Source: Bowdeniella nasicola (GTDB taxonomy: Bacteria; Actinomycetota; Actinomycetes; Actinomycetales; Actinomycetaceae). Taken from it: a stretch of DNA of 64,000 nucleotides. The notes beneath the pieces are model-generated. The model was not told where the DNA came from, did not search any database, and saw only the letters and a list, made by a program, of their open reading frames with translations. Positions 25,486 through 34,996 of this stretch are shown here, in pieces (position 1 is the first letter of the stretch; every line of letters starts with the position of its first letter). The stretch covers positions 1 through 64,000 of the forward strand of contig JAUNVA010000001.1 in assembly GCA_030537895.1 (NCBI GenBank), written 5' to 3'. Made by a program: the position numbers and the translations under genes.

Positions 25486-27357
25486 ATGGCACGACAGCTG
25501 AGGTCGGCGACGTCGACGTCGGGACGCAACATGGCGGGTGCACGCGCCCTGTGGCGCGCCACCGGGATGGGAGACGACGATTTTGGTAAGCCAATCATCG
25601 CCGTCGTCAACTCCTTCACCCAGTTTGTCCCAGGCCACGTGCACCTGCGTGATGTCGGGCGCCTGGTCGCGGGGGCCATCGAAGAGGCGGGCGGTGTCGC
25701 GAAGGAGTTCAATACGATCGCCGTTGACGACGGCATCGCGATGGGACACGAGGGGATGCTCTACTCCCTTCCCAGCCGTGAGATCATTGCGGACTCGGTC
25801 GAGTACATGGTCAATGCCCATTGCGCGGACGCCATGGTGTGCATCTCGAACTGTGACAAGATCACGCCCGGTATGTTGAACGCTGCGCTGCGCTTGAATA
25901 TCCCAGCGGCCTTCGTCTCGGGCGGGCCGATGGAGGCCGGCAAGAACATCCCCGCCGAGGATATTGTCGGTGAGTCGGCGACTGGGCACGGCAACCTCAT
26001 CACGGTCATGAACGCCACGGCGAACGACGACGTCGATGACTCCGCGCTTGCGAACCTCGAACGCCTCGCCTGCCCCACCTGTGGATCCTGCTCGGGCATG
26101 TTTACCGCAAACTCGATGAACTGCCTGACCGAGGCCCTGGGGCTCTCCCTCCCGGGAAATGGCTCCACACTCGCCACACACGAGGCGCGCCGCGACCTGT
26201 TCCTGCGGGCCGGGAGACTCATCGTCGAGCTGTGTCAGCGCTATTACGGCGACGAGGACGACTCCGTCGCCCCGCGTGCGATCGCGACCCGGGAGGCATT
26301 CTCGAACGCCATGACGCTAGACATGGCGATGGGCGGATCGTCCAACACGGTCCTGCATCTGCTCGCGGCTGCCGTCGAGGCGGAGGTCGACTTCACGATG
26401 GCGGACATCGACGCCCTCGGGAAGTCTGTCCCGTGCCTGGCTAAGGTCGCACCGAACCACAACGACTACCACATGGAGGATGTCCACCGGGCGGGTGGGA
26501 TCCCCGCGATCCTCGGCGAGCTTGACCGCGGTGGATTGCTGTCCCATACCGTGCATTCTGTGCACAGCCCCGACCTGCGCAGCTGGCTCGATGAATGGGA
26601 CGTGCGCGGGGGCAAAGCGAGCGATGCCGCCCGGGACCTCTTCCACGCCGCCCCCGGAAACGTGCGCACCACCGAAGCCTTCTCCACCGCGAACCGGTGG
26701 ACGAGCCTCGATACCGACGCCGCGAGTGGGTGTATCCGCGATATTGAGCACGCCTACACTGCCAGCGGCGGCCTCACCGTGCTGCGCGGCAATCTCGCAC
26801 CGGACGGCGCCATTATCAAGGCTGCGGGGATCGACCCGGAACTCTTCCACTTCGAAGGTACGGCCCGCGTCATGGAATCTCAGGACGAGGCGATCGAAAA
26901 GATCCTTAATAAGAGTGTCCAGGCGGGCGACGTCGTCGTCATCCGCTACGAGGGGCCGGCTGGTGGTCCCGGCATGCAGGAGATGCTCTACCCGACCTCC
27001 TTCATCAAGGGCAGGGGCCTCGGCAAGGCCTGCGCGCTCATTACCGATGGTCGCTTCTCAGGCGGCACCTCGGGGATCAGCGTCGGCCACATCTCCCCGG
27101 AGGCCGCAGCCGGTGGGCTGATCGCGCTGATTCGAGACGGCGACCGCATCGTGATCGACGTGAACGAGGGGCTCCTCCAGCTCGACGTTGACGACGCCGA
27201 ACTCGAGGATCGCCGCCGGGCCGAAGAGGCCCGCGAGCGGCCCTACACACCGCGCGCACGCGAACGGACGGTCTCTCCGGCGCTCGCCCTGTATGCCGCG
27301 ACGGCGACATCGGCCTCCACGGGGGCGGCCCGCGACGTCAGCCGTGTAACCCGCTAG
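25486..27357 (+). CDS. ilvD: dihydroxy-acid dehydratase
   Basis: This Fe-S dehydratase converts the dihydroxy acids to 2-oxoisovalerate and 3-methyl-2-oxovalerate, the common penultimate step of valine and isoleucine synthesis. The protein is 623 aa. Cluster cysteines lie in [11 protein letters not shown] (about residues 119-129) and [21 protein letters not shown] (about 191-211). C-terminal signatures are [15 protein letters not shown] and [30 protein letters not shown] at 25476-25480 lies 5 nt before ATG 25486, which excludes the earlier ATG at 25474. Confidence 0.97.
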   Translation: MARQLRSATSTSGRNMAGARALWRATGMGDDDFGKPIIAVVNSFTQFVPGHVHLRDVGRLVAGAIEEAGGVAKEFNTIAVDDGIAMGHEGMLYSLPSREIIADSVEYMVNAHCADAMVCISNCDKITPGMLNAALRLNIPAAFVSGGPMEAGKNIPAEDIVGESATGHGNLITVMNATANDDVDDSALANLERLACPTCGSCSGMFTANSMNCLTEALGLSLPGNGSTLATHEARRDLFLRAGRLIVELCQRYYGDEDDSVAPRAIATREAFSNAMTLDMAMGGSSNTVLHLLAAAVEAEVDFTMADIDALGKSVPCLAKVAPNHNDYHMEDVHRAGGIPAILGELDRGGLLSHTVHSVHSPDLRSWLDEWDVRGGKASDAARDLFHAAPGNVRTTEAFSTANRWTSLDTDAASGCIRDIEHAYTASGGLTVLRGNLAPDGAIIKAAGIDPELFHFEGTARVMESQDEAIEKILNKSVQAGDVVVIRYEGPAGGPGMQEMLYPTSFIKGRGLGKACALITDGRFSGGTSGISVGHISPEAAAGGLIALIRDGDRIVIDVNEGLLQLDVDDAELEDRRRAEEARERPYTPRARERTVSPALALYAATATSASTGAARDVSRVTR

Positions 27358-27529
27358 TCGCACTCGGTCAGGGTCCTCGTGCGGGGGCAGGACACCACAG
27401 GGTGTTGAGGAGGCCTTGAACGAGACGCGAGGCCGAATCGGAGGACATGCTGCCGGGGGTTAGCCCCGGGCGGGGATCCGGGCCATCCCTTTCAGGTGGT
27501 GGAAGGGTATTCGGCGCGTGGCAAGTCTC

Positions 27530-27545
27530 TGGCACCATAGTGCCA
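27530..27545. promoter_or_regulatory. TGGCAC-CATA-GTGCCA palindrome upstream of AgcS gene
   Basis: A perfect 6-bp inverted repeat with a 4-nt centre lies 30 bp before the ATG at 27575. It could be an operator or a small hairpin. CCATAGTG within it also resembles a -10 box. A hairpin at 27453-27469 in the same gap lacks a T-run. No known riboswitch is recognised in the 217-bp gap between ilvD and this gene. Confidence 0.35.
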
Positions 27546-27574
27546 CCAGTTGTGGACGTGAGGGAGATACGGTC

Positions 27575-29023
27575 ATGGAGGCGCTAGCCGAGTCGATCCT
27601 GTCGGTTGCCGATGGCATCACGCTTTACGGCACCATCTGGGTGCTGTTGGGCACCGGACTCTATCTAACGTGGCGCACTCGAGCCGTACAGGCTCGACTT
27701 TTCCGCCATATGGTCGCCGTTGTCACCTCCTCGCGCGGCGGCGCGCGCGGCGGTATCTCATCTTTCCAAGCGTTCACCATTTCCTTGGCCGCTCGGGTTG
27801 GGGTCGGGAACGTCTTCGGCGTGGCTGCGGCCCTCCTCATGGGCGGTCCGGGTGCGATCTTCTGGATGTGGATCGTGGCCCTCGTCGGCATGTCGACTGC
27901 GTTCTTCGAAGCAACACTGGCTCAGGTCTACAAGGTACGGGCACCGGACGGGACCTACCGTGGCGGCCCGGCCTACTACATGATGCTCGGGATGCGTTCG
28001 CGGGCGCTTGGCGCCGTATTCGCCATCATCACCGTCGTCACCTGCGCCTTTGTTATCACGTCCGTACAGTCGAATGCGATCGCGGAAACGATGGCGGGTT
28101 CGGCGGGCACCTCGCCCTCCATCACGGCCGCACTGCTCTTCGCTTTTGCCGCCCCCGTGATCATGGGCGGAATCCGCTCGGTCGCGCGCGTCACAGAAAT
28201 CATGGCCCCGATCATGGCGATGATCTACGTCATTATGGCGTTCGTCATCGTCGTGATGAACCTCGGTGAGTTTCCCCGCATCATCGGGTGGATCATCCAG
28301 GATGCCTTCGCCCCGCAGCCCCTCGTCGGCGGACTTGGCGGGGGAATCCTGGCCGCCGTCATTAACGGCACCAAGCGGGGACTGTTCTCGAACGAGGCCG
28401 GTCAGGGCACGGCGCCGAACGCCGCCGCGACCGCGACGGTTCGCCACCCCGTACGTCAGGGGCTTATCCAGTCGCTCGGCGTCTTTGTCGATACGATCAT
28501 CGTGTGCACCGCGACCGCCTTCGTGATTCTTGTGGCAGGCGAAGGCGTCTGGGCGGCCGAGGGTGCGAATCCGGCGACCCTCACCACGATGGCAGTGGCG
28601 CATGCGCTCGGGGAATGGGCGACCGTCCCGATGGCGATCATGATCTTCGTCCTCGCCTTCTCCTCGATCATTGCGGCTTACGTCTACTCCGAGGTCAACA
28701 TGTTCTTCGTCACCGCGAGCCCCGTGGGCATGTGGGCGGTCCGAGTTATCTCGGTCGCCTCAGTTGTTCTGGGGGCGCTCGTTTCTCTCGACGTCGTGTG
28801 GGCGAGCGTTGACATCGCGATGGCGATCATGACGATCACGAACCTGGTGGCTCTCATTGCGCTGTCCTCGGTTGGCGTGGCCGCACTGCGCGACTACGAA
28901 GCCCGTCGCCGGGCTGGGGAACGCGACCCTCAGTTCATCGCCGAGGACTGCGAAGGCTTGTCGAGGCCACTCCCCACCGATGTGTGGGGGCGGCAAGGGG
29001 CGCAAAGCGCCGACGTACAGTAG
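27575..29023 (+). CDS. alanine or glycine:cation symporter (AgcS family), copy 1
   Basis: A sodium/proton-coupled amino acid carrier of 482 aa with about 10-11 membrane segments. Family signatures are ISSFQAFTISLAARVGVGNVFGVAAAL (about residues 61-87), GPGAIFWMWIVALVGMSTAFFEATLAQVYK, GTYRGGPAYYM and KRGLFSNEAGQGTAPNAAATA (about 269-289). Alanine, serine or glycine is the usual substrate; the sequence does not decide. The start is ATG 27575 with GAGGGAG upstream. Its place between ilvD and ilvE suggests a link to amino acid supply. Confidence 0.92.
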   Translation: MEALAESILSVADGITLYGTIWVLLGTGLYLTWRTRAVQARLFRHMVAVVTSSRGGARGGISSFQAFTISLAARVGVGNVFGVAAALLMGGPGAIFWMWIVALVGMSTAFFEATLAQVYKVRAPDGTYRGGPAYYMMLGMRSRALGAVFAIITVVTCAFVITSVQSNAIAETMAGSAGTSPSITAALLFAFAAPVIMGGIRSVARVTEIMAPIMAMIYVIMAFVIVVMNLGEFPRIIGWIIQDAFAPQPLVGGLGGGILAAVINGTKRGLFSNEAGQGTAPNAAATATVRHPVRQGLIQSLGVFVDTIIVCTATAFVILVAGEGVWAAEGANPATLTTMAVAHALGEWATVPMAIMIFVLAFSSIIAAYVYSEVNMFFVTASPVGMWAVRVISVASVVLGALVSLDVVWASVDIAMAIMTITNLVALIALSSVGVAALRDYEARRRAGERDPQFIAEDCEGLSRPLPTDVWGRQGAQSADVQ

Positions 29024-29071
29024 GCCGTGAGGCCCGCCAAACCGACGAAAGACCTGGAGGAATCTGTCGAC

Positions 29072-30196
29072 ATGAGTGCTCTGGAGAGCGCAGCTGCCCG
29101 TGAGCTGCCCGCGAGCGATGACCTGGCTGGGACGTTTACCGATGTGTCCAGCGCCGCGGGACGAAGCCAGGAGGAGATCGGTGCGATTCTCGCCGACCTG
29201 CACTTTGGCACCATCTTCACCGATCACATGGCGCGCCTCACCTACCGGGAGGGGGAGGGGTGGCACAACCCCCGACTCGAGGACTACGGGCCACTCAGCC
29301 TCGATCCGTCGGCCGCTGTACTGCACTACGGCCAGGAAGTCTTCGAGGGGTTGAAGGCCTACCGGCATGCTGACGGTTCCCTGTGGACATTCCGCCCCGG
29401 CTATAACGCTGCCCGTTTCAATGCTTCTGCGCGACGGATGGCGATGCCGGAGATCGATCCGCGTGACTTCCTTGGCTCTATCATCGACCTCGTACGGGCC
29501 GACGGCGCCTACGTCCCGCAGCTGCCCGGCGCCCTTTATCTGCGGCCCTACATGTTCTCCTCCGAACCATTCCTCGGAGTGCGCGCAGCTCGGGACTACG
29601 AGTTCCTCACCATCGCGTCCCCGGTGGGGGCATACTTCACCCACGGCTTCCAGCCGGTCGACATCTGGGTCGACGACGTCTACCACCGGGCAGGACCTGG
29701 CGGGACGGGTGAGGCCAAGACATCAGGTAACTACGCTGCCTCTCTGCTGCCCCAGCAGGAAGCCGCCGAACGGGGTTTCGAGCAGGTGTGTTTCCTCGAC
29801 TCCACCACGGGGACCCTCATTGAGGAGCTGGGCGGCATGAACGTCTTCGTCAGCTACCGCGATGGGAGCGTCGCCACGCCCGCACTGTCTGGGACGATCC
29901 TCGAGGGTGGGACCCGCTCCGCTATCCTCCGTCTCCTGGCAGACCGGGGCGTCGTAGCGCGCGAAGTACCGCTACCGCTCGCGCAACTCCTGAAGGATCT
30001 GAAGGCCGACCGCATCGCGGAGATTTTCGCCTGTGGAACCGCCGCCGTCGTCACGCCGATCGGCCGCCTGGCGGGCCGGGAATTCGACGTCCAGGTACCG
30101 ACCGGCGAGCTGACCGTGGAGTTGTTTGATGAGCTGACCGGGATCCAGGCCGGCACCCGCGAGGACACCTACGGCTGGATGTACCGCCTCAGCTGA
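29072..30196 (+). CDS. ilvE: branched-chain amino acid aminotransferase
   Basis: This fold-type IV PLP transaminase makes valine, leucine and isoleucine from their 2-oxo acids with glutamate. The protein is 374 aa. The PLP lysine is in GGTGEAKTSGNYAASLLPQ (about residues 208-226). Other hallmarks are YGQEVFEGLKAYR, FNASARRMAMP, LDSTTGTLIEELGGMNVFV and EIFACGTAAVVTPIG. ATG 29072 has GGAGGAA about 10 nt upstream; GTG 29027 in frame lacks one. It follows the AgcS gene by about 50 bp and may be cotranscribed. Confidence 0.95.
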   Translation: MSALESAAARELPASDDLAGTFTDVSSAAGRSQEEIGAILADLHFGTIFTDHMARLTYREGEGWHNPRLEDYGPLSLDPSAAVLHYGQEVFEGLKAYRHADGSLWTFRPGYNAARFNASARRMAMPEIDPRDFLGSIIDLVRADGAYVPQLPGALYLRPYMFSSEPFLGVRAARDYEFLTIASPVGAYFTHGFQPVDIWVDDVYHRAGPGGTGEAKTSGNYAASLLPQQEAAERGFEQVCFLDSTTGTLIEELGGMNVFVSYRDGSVATPALSGTILEGGTRSAILRLLADRGVVAREVPLPLAQLLKDLKADRIAEIFACGTAAVVTPIGRLAGREFDVQVPTGELTVELFDELTGIQAGTREDTYGWMYRLS

Positions 30197-30261
30197 GATC
30201 CGTCATGCGCGGACGGTGACGACGCGCCGAGGGGTGGGTGACAGTGTGGGATACTGGCACT

Positions 30262-31188
30262 GTGACGCACTCAACATCGCCTCTTGCGCCACCGGTCTCA
30301 CTTCGCGGCCTCACGAAAACCTTCCAGACGGGTGGCGACAGCCAGGTCATCGCTGTGGACGGAATCGACTTGGACATCTCGACCGGTGAGATTGTGGCGC
30401 TGCTTGGCCCGAACGGCGCGGGGAAGACCACGACCCTCGACATGGTTCTGGGATTCATCCCGCCTACGGGCGGTGCTGCTCGCGTCTTTGGGCTCGCTCC
30501 GCGGGCCGCCGTGCGCGCGGGTCGAGTTGGCGCCGTCCTACAAACGGGGGGTCTGCTGCGCGACCTGACCGTCCGTGAAACCGTCGAAATGATCGCTTCG
30601 ACCTTCCCCGATCCCCAAAGCACGGCGGTCGTTCTTGGGGCCGCCGGATTAAGCGAACGGTCGGATCGACCGGTCGGGAAGTGTTCGGGTGGGGAGCGAC
30701 AACGCCTGAAATTTGCGCTGGCCCTGCTAGCCGCTCCGGAACTCATGATTCTGGATGAGCCGACCGCAGGGATGGATGTGAGAGCCCGGCATGCGTTTTG
30801 GGAGGTGATGCGCGCGGAAGCGAGGGTGGGGCGCACCGTCGTCTTCGCCACCCACTATCTCGAGGAGGCGGAGGCATTCGCAGAACGGATCATCGTTCTG
30901 AATCACGGTCGCATCGTCGCCGATGGACCAACGGATCAGATCTGCGCTCGCACCTCTGAGCGTGAGGTAAGTGCCCGCGTATCCGATCCCGAGCGGGCCT
31001 GCCGTGTTCTTCGTGAGGCAGGAATGACGGCCGTCGCTCGGGCGGGGCGGGTGTATATCCGCACTCTCGACAGTGATACGGCCGCCCGACTGCTGTTGAA
31101 CGATCTGGACGGCCACGACCTCACGGTCGCGCGCCCCTCCCTCGAGGCGGCGTTTCGCGCCATCACTGACGAGTCGGCAGGAGCCTGA
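30262..31188 (+). CDS. ABC transporter ATP-binding protein
   Basis: A 308-aa ATPase of the DrrA/CcmA type: Walker A GPNGAGKTTTLDMVLG (about residues 45-60), Q-loop LQTGG, signature CSGGERQRL (about 136-144), Walker B LMILDEPTAGMD and switch His in FATHYLEEAE. A C-terminal extension of about 90 aa follows. It pairs with the ABC-2 permease 1 nt downstream, forming an exporter of unknown substrate; lipid, antibiotic or polymer are typical. I take GTG 30262, with GATACT ending 6 nt upstream. An in-frame GTG at 30238 preceded by GAGGGG is the alternative. Confidence 0.9.
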   Translation: MTHSTSPLAPPVSLRGLTKTFQTGGDSQVIAVDGIDLDISTGEIVALLGPNGAGKTTTLDMVLGFIPPTGGAARVFGLAPRAAVRAGRVGAVLQTGGLLRDLTVRETVEMIASTFPDPQSTAVVLGAAGLSERSDRPVGKCSGGERQRLKFALALLAAPELMILDEPTAGMDVRARHAFWEVMRAEARVGRTVVFATHYLEEAEAFAERIIVLNHGRIVADGPTDQICARTSEREVSARVSDPERACRVLREAGMTAVARAGRVYIRTLDSDTAARLLLNDLDGHDLTVARPSLEAAFRAITDESAGA

Positions 31189-31189
31189 G

Positions 31190-32029
31190 ATGCCTGAATT
31201 CCTGTCCGCCCACGATCGGGATGCCGCGACAGCGTCGACACCACCGCGCCGGCGTGCACAGCGCATTTTTCCCCTACGGTTTTTTGTCCTTGAACTCCGG
31301 CGAATTGGACGCGACTACACGTCCATGTTCTTTATCGCGATCCTGCCCGCATTCCTTTACGTCATTTTCGGTGCCGCCCAAGACTACAGTGACCTTCCCA
31401 TGGGCCGAGGTAACGTGGCGATGTACGTGATGATTGGTATGGCCGCCTACGGCGCGGTGACCGCCACGACGGGCATTGGTGGTCAGGCGGCGGTGGAGCG
31501 TCAGCAGGGGTGGGGCCGTCAACTCGCCCTCACCCCGCTCTCCGACATCGCCTACGTATGCGTCAAGACCCTGGTCTCTGCTGTGATTGCGATCATTCCG
31601 GTGGCCCTTATTTTCCTCATCGGTGCGTGGACATCGGCGTCTGCTCCCGGATGGGTGTGGGCCGCCTCCGGTGCTGTCATCGTGGCGGGGGCGCTGATGT
31701 TTGCGCTCTACGGACTCGCCTTCGGACTGGCGTTCAGAACCGAGTCAGCGGTGAGTGCAGCCTCCGGATCTCTGGTGATCCTCGGGTTTCTCGGGAACAC
31801 GTTTGTAGTGCTGAGCGGCACCATGTTGACCGTGGCAAAATTCACGCCACTGTTTGGGATCACGGCGCTCGCTCGGTGGCCGCTGACCGACGGCGCATAT
31901 GCGGTGATGGATCGTGGCCCGTTGCCCAGTGACCCCCTGTGGGTTCCGCTGCTTAACGTGACGGTGTGGTTGATCATCTTCGGTGTGACATGCCTGATCT
32001 TGGTGCGGCGCAGCCGCGGGCGGGAATGA
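31190..32029 (+). CDS. ABC-2 type transporter permease
   Basis: The 279-aa membrane protein has six predicted segments, including SMFFIAILPAFLYVIFG, AMYVMIGMAAYGAVTATTGIG, LVSAVIAIIPVALIFLIGAW, AASGAVIVAGALMFALYGLAFGLAF, LVILGFLGNTFVVLSG and LLNVTVWLIIFGVTCLILV. The pattern EWGWGRQL-like (ERQQGWGRQLALTPLS) after the second segment is typical of ABC-2 permeases. It starts 1 nt after the ATPase stop. The two-component genes that often accompany this pair are absent here. Confidence 0.88.
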   Translation: MPEFLSAHDRDAATASTPPRRRAQRIFPLRFFVLELRRIGRDYTSMFFIAILPAFLYVIFGAAQDYSDLPMGRGNVAMYVMIGMAAYGAVTATTGIGGQAAVERQQGWGRQLALTPLSDIAYVCVKTLVSAVIAIIPVALIFLIGAWTSASAPGWVWAASGAVIVAGALMFALYGLAFGLAFRTESAVSAASGSLVILGFLGNTFVVLSGTMLTVAKFTPLFGITALARWPLTDGAYAVMDRGPLPSDPLWVPLLNVTVWLIIFGVTCLILVRRSRGRE

Positions 32030-32165
32030 GAACCGTCCCCGGGAGCGCGGCGACGACGTGCACGTGGCACACCCCGGCAGTGGCTTCCGTATAGTCTCGC
32101 CCCGCGGCTCGGCCTCGGGGCTGAGCCCGCAGTGAGGCGTCACACGGAGGCGCGTGGCCCGCGGT

Positions 32166-32171
32166 TAGACT
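32166..32171 (+). promoter_or_regulatory. -10 box of lipoate ligase gene (leaderless)
   Basis: TAGACT ends 6 nt before ATG 32178. No Shine-Dalgarno sequence is present. Confidence 0.6.
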
Positions 32172-32177
32172 GAGCTT

Positions 32178-33227
32178 ATGCGTGGTGAATACAAGGTCCG
32201 TGGGGGCAAGCTTGTCGCGGTCGAACTGGATGTTGACTCCCACAGGCTCACCAATTGCACGATCTCAGGTGACTTTTTCCTCGAGCCTGACTCGGCACTG
32301 GACGATCTCAACCGGGCGCTGAATGGGCTGCCGGAAACCTCGAGCGTCGCGGACATCACAGATGCCCTGGACCGTGCTCTTGAGGAGGAGACTAGCCTCA
32401 TTGGGTTCACCACTGAAGCGATCGCCATCGCGGTGCGGCGTGCTCTCGGGAAAGCGACCGCCTGGTCGGACCACACGTTCGAGGTCATCCACGGACCGGC
32501 AATGCATCCCGCGATGCACGTCGCACTCGATCAAGTCCTTCCTGCCGAGGTCGCGGCGGGTCGGCGGGGCCCCATCATGCGGATCTGGGAGTGGGACGCG
32601 CCGCTCGTTGTCATTGGTTCCTTCCAATCGGTGCGCAACGAGATTGATCCGGACGGGCTTGCCCGCCACGACATGATGGTCGTGCGCCGCGTCTCCGGCG
32701 GCGGCGCCATGTTCATGGAGGCCGGCAACTGCATTACCTACTCCCTGGTGGTGCCCGCCTCCCTCGTGGAGGGATTGAGCTTTGAGCGCTCGTATGCCTA
32801 CCTGGATGACTGGGTCATGGGAGCGCTCGCCGACGTCGGCATCAAGGCGCGCTACGTGCCGCTGAACGACATCGCCTCCGAGGACGGCAAGATCGGGGGA
32901 GCGGCCCAAAAGCGGTTCGCCAACGGCGTCGTGCTCCACCACGTCACGATGGCCTACGACATCGACGCCACCAAGATGACCGAGGTGCTGCGGATCGGGC
33001 GCGAGAAGCTCTCCGATAAGGGTACGCGTAGCGCCAACAAGCGGGTGGACCCGATGCGGGCCCAGACGGGTATGTTGCGTGCCGACATCATCGACGCCTT
33101 CATTTCCCACTTCTGCTCGCGCTACCCCACGGTGCGTTCTGAGTACCGGCCGGAAGAACTTGAGGCGGCGCGCGAGCTCATGCGCACCAAGTTCCTGACC
33201 GAAGAATGGACCTACCGCGTCCCCTAA
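32178..33227 (+). CDS. lplA: lipoate-protein ligase with permuted domain order
   Basis: The 349-aa protein should attach lipoate or octanoate to lipoyl domains of E2 and H proteins. The catalytic BPL/LplA domain (about residues 110-340) shows WEWDAPLVVIGSFQSVRNEID, VVRRVSGGGAMFMEAGNCITYSLVVP (RRxSGGG, about 172-197) and DIASEDGKIGGAAQKR with the catalytic lysine. The first 95 residues (RGGKLVAVELDVDSHRLTNCTISGDFFLEP... TEAIAIAVRRAL) match the small accessory domain that is C-terminal in E. coli LplA and a separate LplB in Thermoplasma. The order is therefore permuted. It is a monocistronic gene with an apparently leaderless start. Confidence 0.88.
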   Translation: MRGEYKVRGGKLVAVELDVDSHRLTNCTISGDFFLEPDSALDDLNRALNGLPETSSVADITDALDRALEEETSLIGFTTEAIAIAVRRALGKATAWSDHTFEVIHGPAMHPAMHVALDQVLPAEVAAGRRGPIMRIWEWDAPLVVIGSFQSVRNEIDPDGLARHDMMVVRRVSGGGAMFMEAGNCITYSLVVPASLVEGLSFERSYAYLDDWVMGALADVGIKARYVPLNDIASEDGKIGGAAQKRFANGVVLHHVTMAYDIDATKMTEVLRIGREKLSDKGTRSANKRVDPMRAQTGMLRADIIDAFISHFCSRYPTVRSEYRPEELEAARELMRTKFLTEEWTYRVP

Positions 33228-33345
33228 CGGGTTGGGCTGTGCAACAACAGTGTCCAATGTGACAGATGAGGAAGGCGAGTGGCGATGCGAAGCACAAATC
33301 ACTCGTGACATGTGGTTCAGGGAGACAAATCGGCCAGATTCCGCG

Positions 33346-33351
33346 TAAAGT
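33346..33351 (+). promoter_or_regulatory. candidate -10 box for HU gene
   Basis: TAAAGT fits TANNNT and would give a leader of about 50 nt before the HU ATG. No clear -35 is visible. The 176-bp gap otherwise holds nothing recognisable. Confidence 0.35.
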
Positions 33352-33403
33352 GCCGTGAAGCGGTATCCAACCGGGTGCCGGAACCATACACGAGAGGGAT
33401 GTT

Positions 33404-33685
33404 ATGTCCGTCAACCGTACTGAGCTCGTTGCTGAGATCGCCGAGCGCGCTGGCCTGTCCAAGGCGCAGGCGAATGCCGCCCTGGGAGCTTTCCAGGATG
33501 TTCTGATCGACTCCGTCTCCAAGGGCGAAGCCGTGAAGATCACGGGTCTGCTGAGTGTCGAGCGTGTCGATCGCCCGGCCCGTTCTGGCCGCAACCCCCA
33601 GACCAAGGAGCCCATCGAGATTCCGGCTGGCTACCGCGTGAAGCTTACCGCCGGCTCGGCCCTGAAGAAGGCTGTCGCGAAGTAA
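33404..33685 (+). CDS. hup: HU family nucleoid protein
   Basis: A 93-aa histone-like DNA-bending protein. It starts MSVNRTELVAEIAERAGLSKAQANAALGAF and has the DNA-binding arm region ERVDRPARSGRNPQTKEPIEIPAGYRVKLTAGSALKKAVAK. It lacks the long lysine-alanine tail found in mycobacterial and streptomycete HupB/HupS, so it is the short HU type. GAGAGGG lies upstream of the ATG, and a clear terminator follows the stop by 17 nt. Confidence 0.95.
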   Translation: MSVNRTELVAEIAERAGLSKAQANAALGAFQDVLIDSVSKGEAVKITGLLSVERVDRPARSGRNPQTKEPIEIPAGYRVKLTAGSALKKAVAK

Positions 33686-33702
33686 CGCCCCGCATGTTCG
33701 GG

Positions 33703-33737
33703 AAGGAGGCCAGAGAAGTCTGGCCTCCTTTTCGTTT
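33703..33737 (+). terminator. Rho-independent terminator after HU
   Basis: A 12-bp perfect stem (AAGGAGGCCAGA at 33703-33714 with TCTGGCCTCCTT at 33719-33730) has a GAAG loop and is followed by a T-rich tail (TTCGTTT). Confidence 0.9.
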
Positions 33738-33833
33738 GTCTGAACTCCGCCGCGAAGGTATGTATCTTGCGAGTACGCGAGGTGAGCCGCGCGGACTAGC
33801 ATGACCATAGCGCTACGCGAGCAAAGGAGATTC

Positions 33834-34619
33834 ATGCGCGTCATCATTGAGCGACGGAAGGACGTCCTGGCCGAACTCGGGGCGGAGTCGGTGATCCGTA
33901 CGCTGCAAGAAAAACCACACGCCGTGATTGGATTCGCGACGGGGTCCTCCCCCGTCGGCGTCTACGAGAGGTTGGCCGCCGCGTATCGCCAAGGGCGAGT
34001 CTCCTTTCGGGAGGCCTGGGGCTTTCAGCTAGACGAATACATCGGCCTGCCCGAAGACCACCCGCAGCGCTACCGTAACGTCATACGCGACGCCATTGAA
34101 TCCCGGGTGGACTTTTCTCCCGGGCGCGTGCACGCCCCAGACGGCCTCGCGAGCGACCTGGAGGCCGCGGGCCCGCGCTACGACCGCATGATCGAGCAGG
34201 CGGGTGGCGTCGACGTCCAGATCCTCGGGATCGGCTCCAATGGCCACGTCGCGTTCAACGAGCCGGGCACCTCCTTTAGCGCCGGTACGCATGTGGAAAC
34301 CCTCACGACTCAGACCCGAATCGACAACTCGCGGTTCTTTGACGGTGACGTCTCTCAGGTGCCAACGCACAGTCTCACGCAGGGGATGGGCACGATCATG
34401 AAGGCCCGCCGATTACTCCTCTTCGCCCACGGTGAGGGTAAGGCGAAGGCCATTGCACAGCTCGTTGAGGGCGCCGTATCGGCACGATGGCCCGGCACGA
34501 TCATGCAGCACCACCCCGACATGACCGTCCTCATTGATGAAGCTGCGGCGTCACAACTAGAGCTCGGCGACTACTACCGGTTCGCCTGGCAGAACCGGCT
34601 GCCCTGGCAGACCGTGTGA
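33834..34619 (+). CDS. nagB: glucosamine-6-phosphate deaminase
   Basis: This enzyme converts glucosamine-6-phosphate to fructose-6-phosphate and ammonia in amino sugar catabolism. The 261-aa protein has GFATGSSPVGVYERL (about residues 36-50), FQLDEYIGLPEDHPQ (catalytic Asp, about 63-77), the VQILGIGSNGHVAFNEPG motif (about 128-145) and a C-terminal YYRFAWQNRLPWQ. AAAGGAG lies 6 nt before ATG 33834, which rejects the upstream in-frame ATG at 33801. Confidence 0.95.
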   Translation: MRVIIERRKDVLAELGAESVIRTLQEKPHAVIGFATGSSPVGVYERLAAAYRQGRVSFREAWGFQLDEYIGLPEDHPQRYRNVIRDAIESRVDFSPGRVHAPDGLASDLEAAGPRYDRMIEQAGGVDVQILGIGSNGHVAFNEPGTSFSAGTHVETLTTQTRIDNSRFFDGDVSQVPTHSLTQGMGTIMKARRLLLFAHGEGKAKAIAQLVEGAVSARWPGTIMQHHPDMTVLIDEAAASQLELGDYYRFAWQNRLPWQTV

Positions 34620-34629
34620 GGAGCCGTCC

Positions 34630-34635
34630 TATAGT
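34630..34635 (+). promoter_or_regulatory. -10 box of DUF3039 gene
   Basis: TATAGT, the closest match to consensus among these boxes, ends 7 nt before ATG 34643. The spacer GGAGACC could double as a weak ribosome binding site. Confidence 0.55.
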
Positions 34636-34642
34636 GGAGACC

Positions 34643-34996
34643 ATGACACTCTTCTCACCCCGCCTCGCTCAGGACCCGCTCGGCGCGCCCACGCAGCCCG
34701 GTGGACCCGGAGCTCCCTCGAGCGCGTCCGATACCGCGGTCCTGGAGCGGGAGGAGATCCGCACCGACGACGGCGACGCTGACCGGTTTGCCCACTACGT
34801 CCGGAAGGATAAGGCCGCCGAGGCAGCCGTCACGGGACGCCCTGTCGTGGCGCTGTGCGGCAAGGTGTGGGTCCCGGGTCGAGATCCGTCGAAATACCCG
34901 GTGTGTCCCAAGTGCAAGGAGATCCACGCCGAACTCACCTCCCGGCGCTCGCGCTGGCCGTTCGGCGGGGGAAACCGCCCAGGATCGGATTCGTGA
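34643..34996 (+). CDS. DUF3039 family protein (probable zinc-binding)
   Basis: The 117-aa protein matches the actinobacterial DUF3039 family. A disordered Pro/Ser/Gly-rich N-terminus (about 1-40) is followed by RFAHYVRKDKAAEAAVTGRPVVALCGKVWVPGRDPSKYPVCPKCKEIH. The arrangement H...C...C-x2-C (C about 73, C-x-x-C about 90-93) suggests a small zinc site. The function is not known. Its stop overlaps the GTG of the helicase gene (GTGA), so the two products are made together and may act together. Confidence 0.82.
   Translation: MTLFSPRLAQDPLGAPTQPGGPGAPSSASDTAVLEREEIRTDDGDADRFAHYVRKDKAAEAAVTGRPVVALCGKVWVPGRDPSKYPVCPKCKEIHAELTSRRSRWPFGGGNRPGSDS

Noticed and set aside
27358..27574. Possible riboswitch upstream of the AgcS gene
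   Set aside because: Short hairpins are present, but I could not match a glycine or other known riboswitch core, and no terminator T-run is present.
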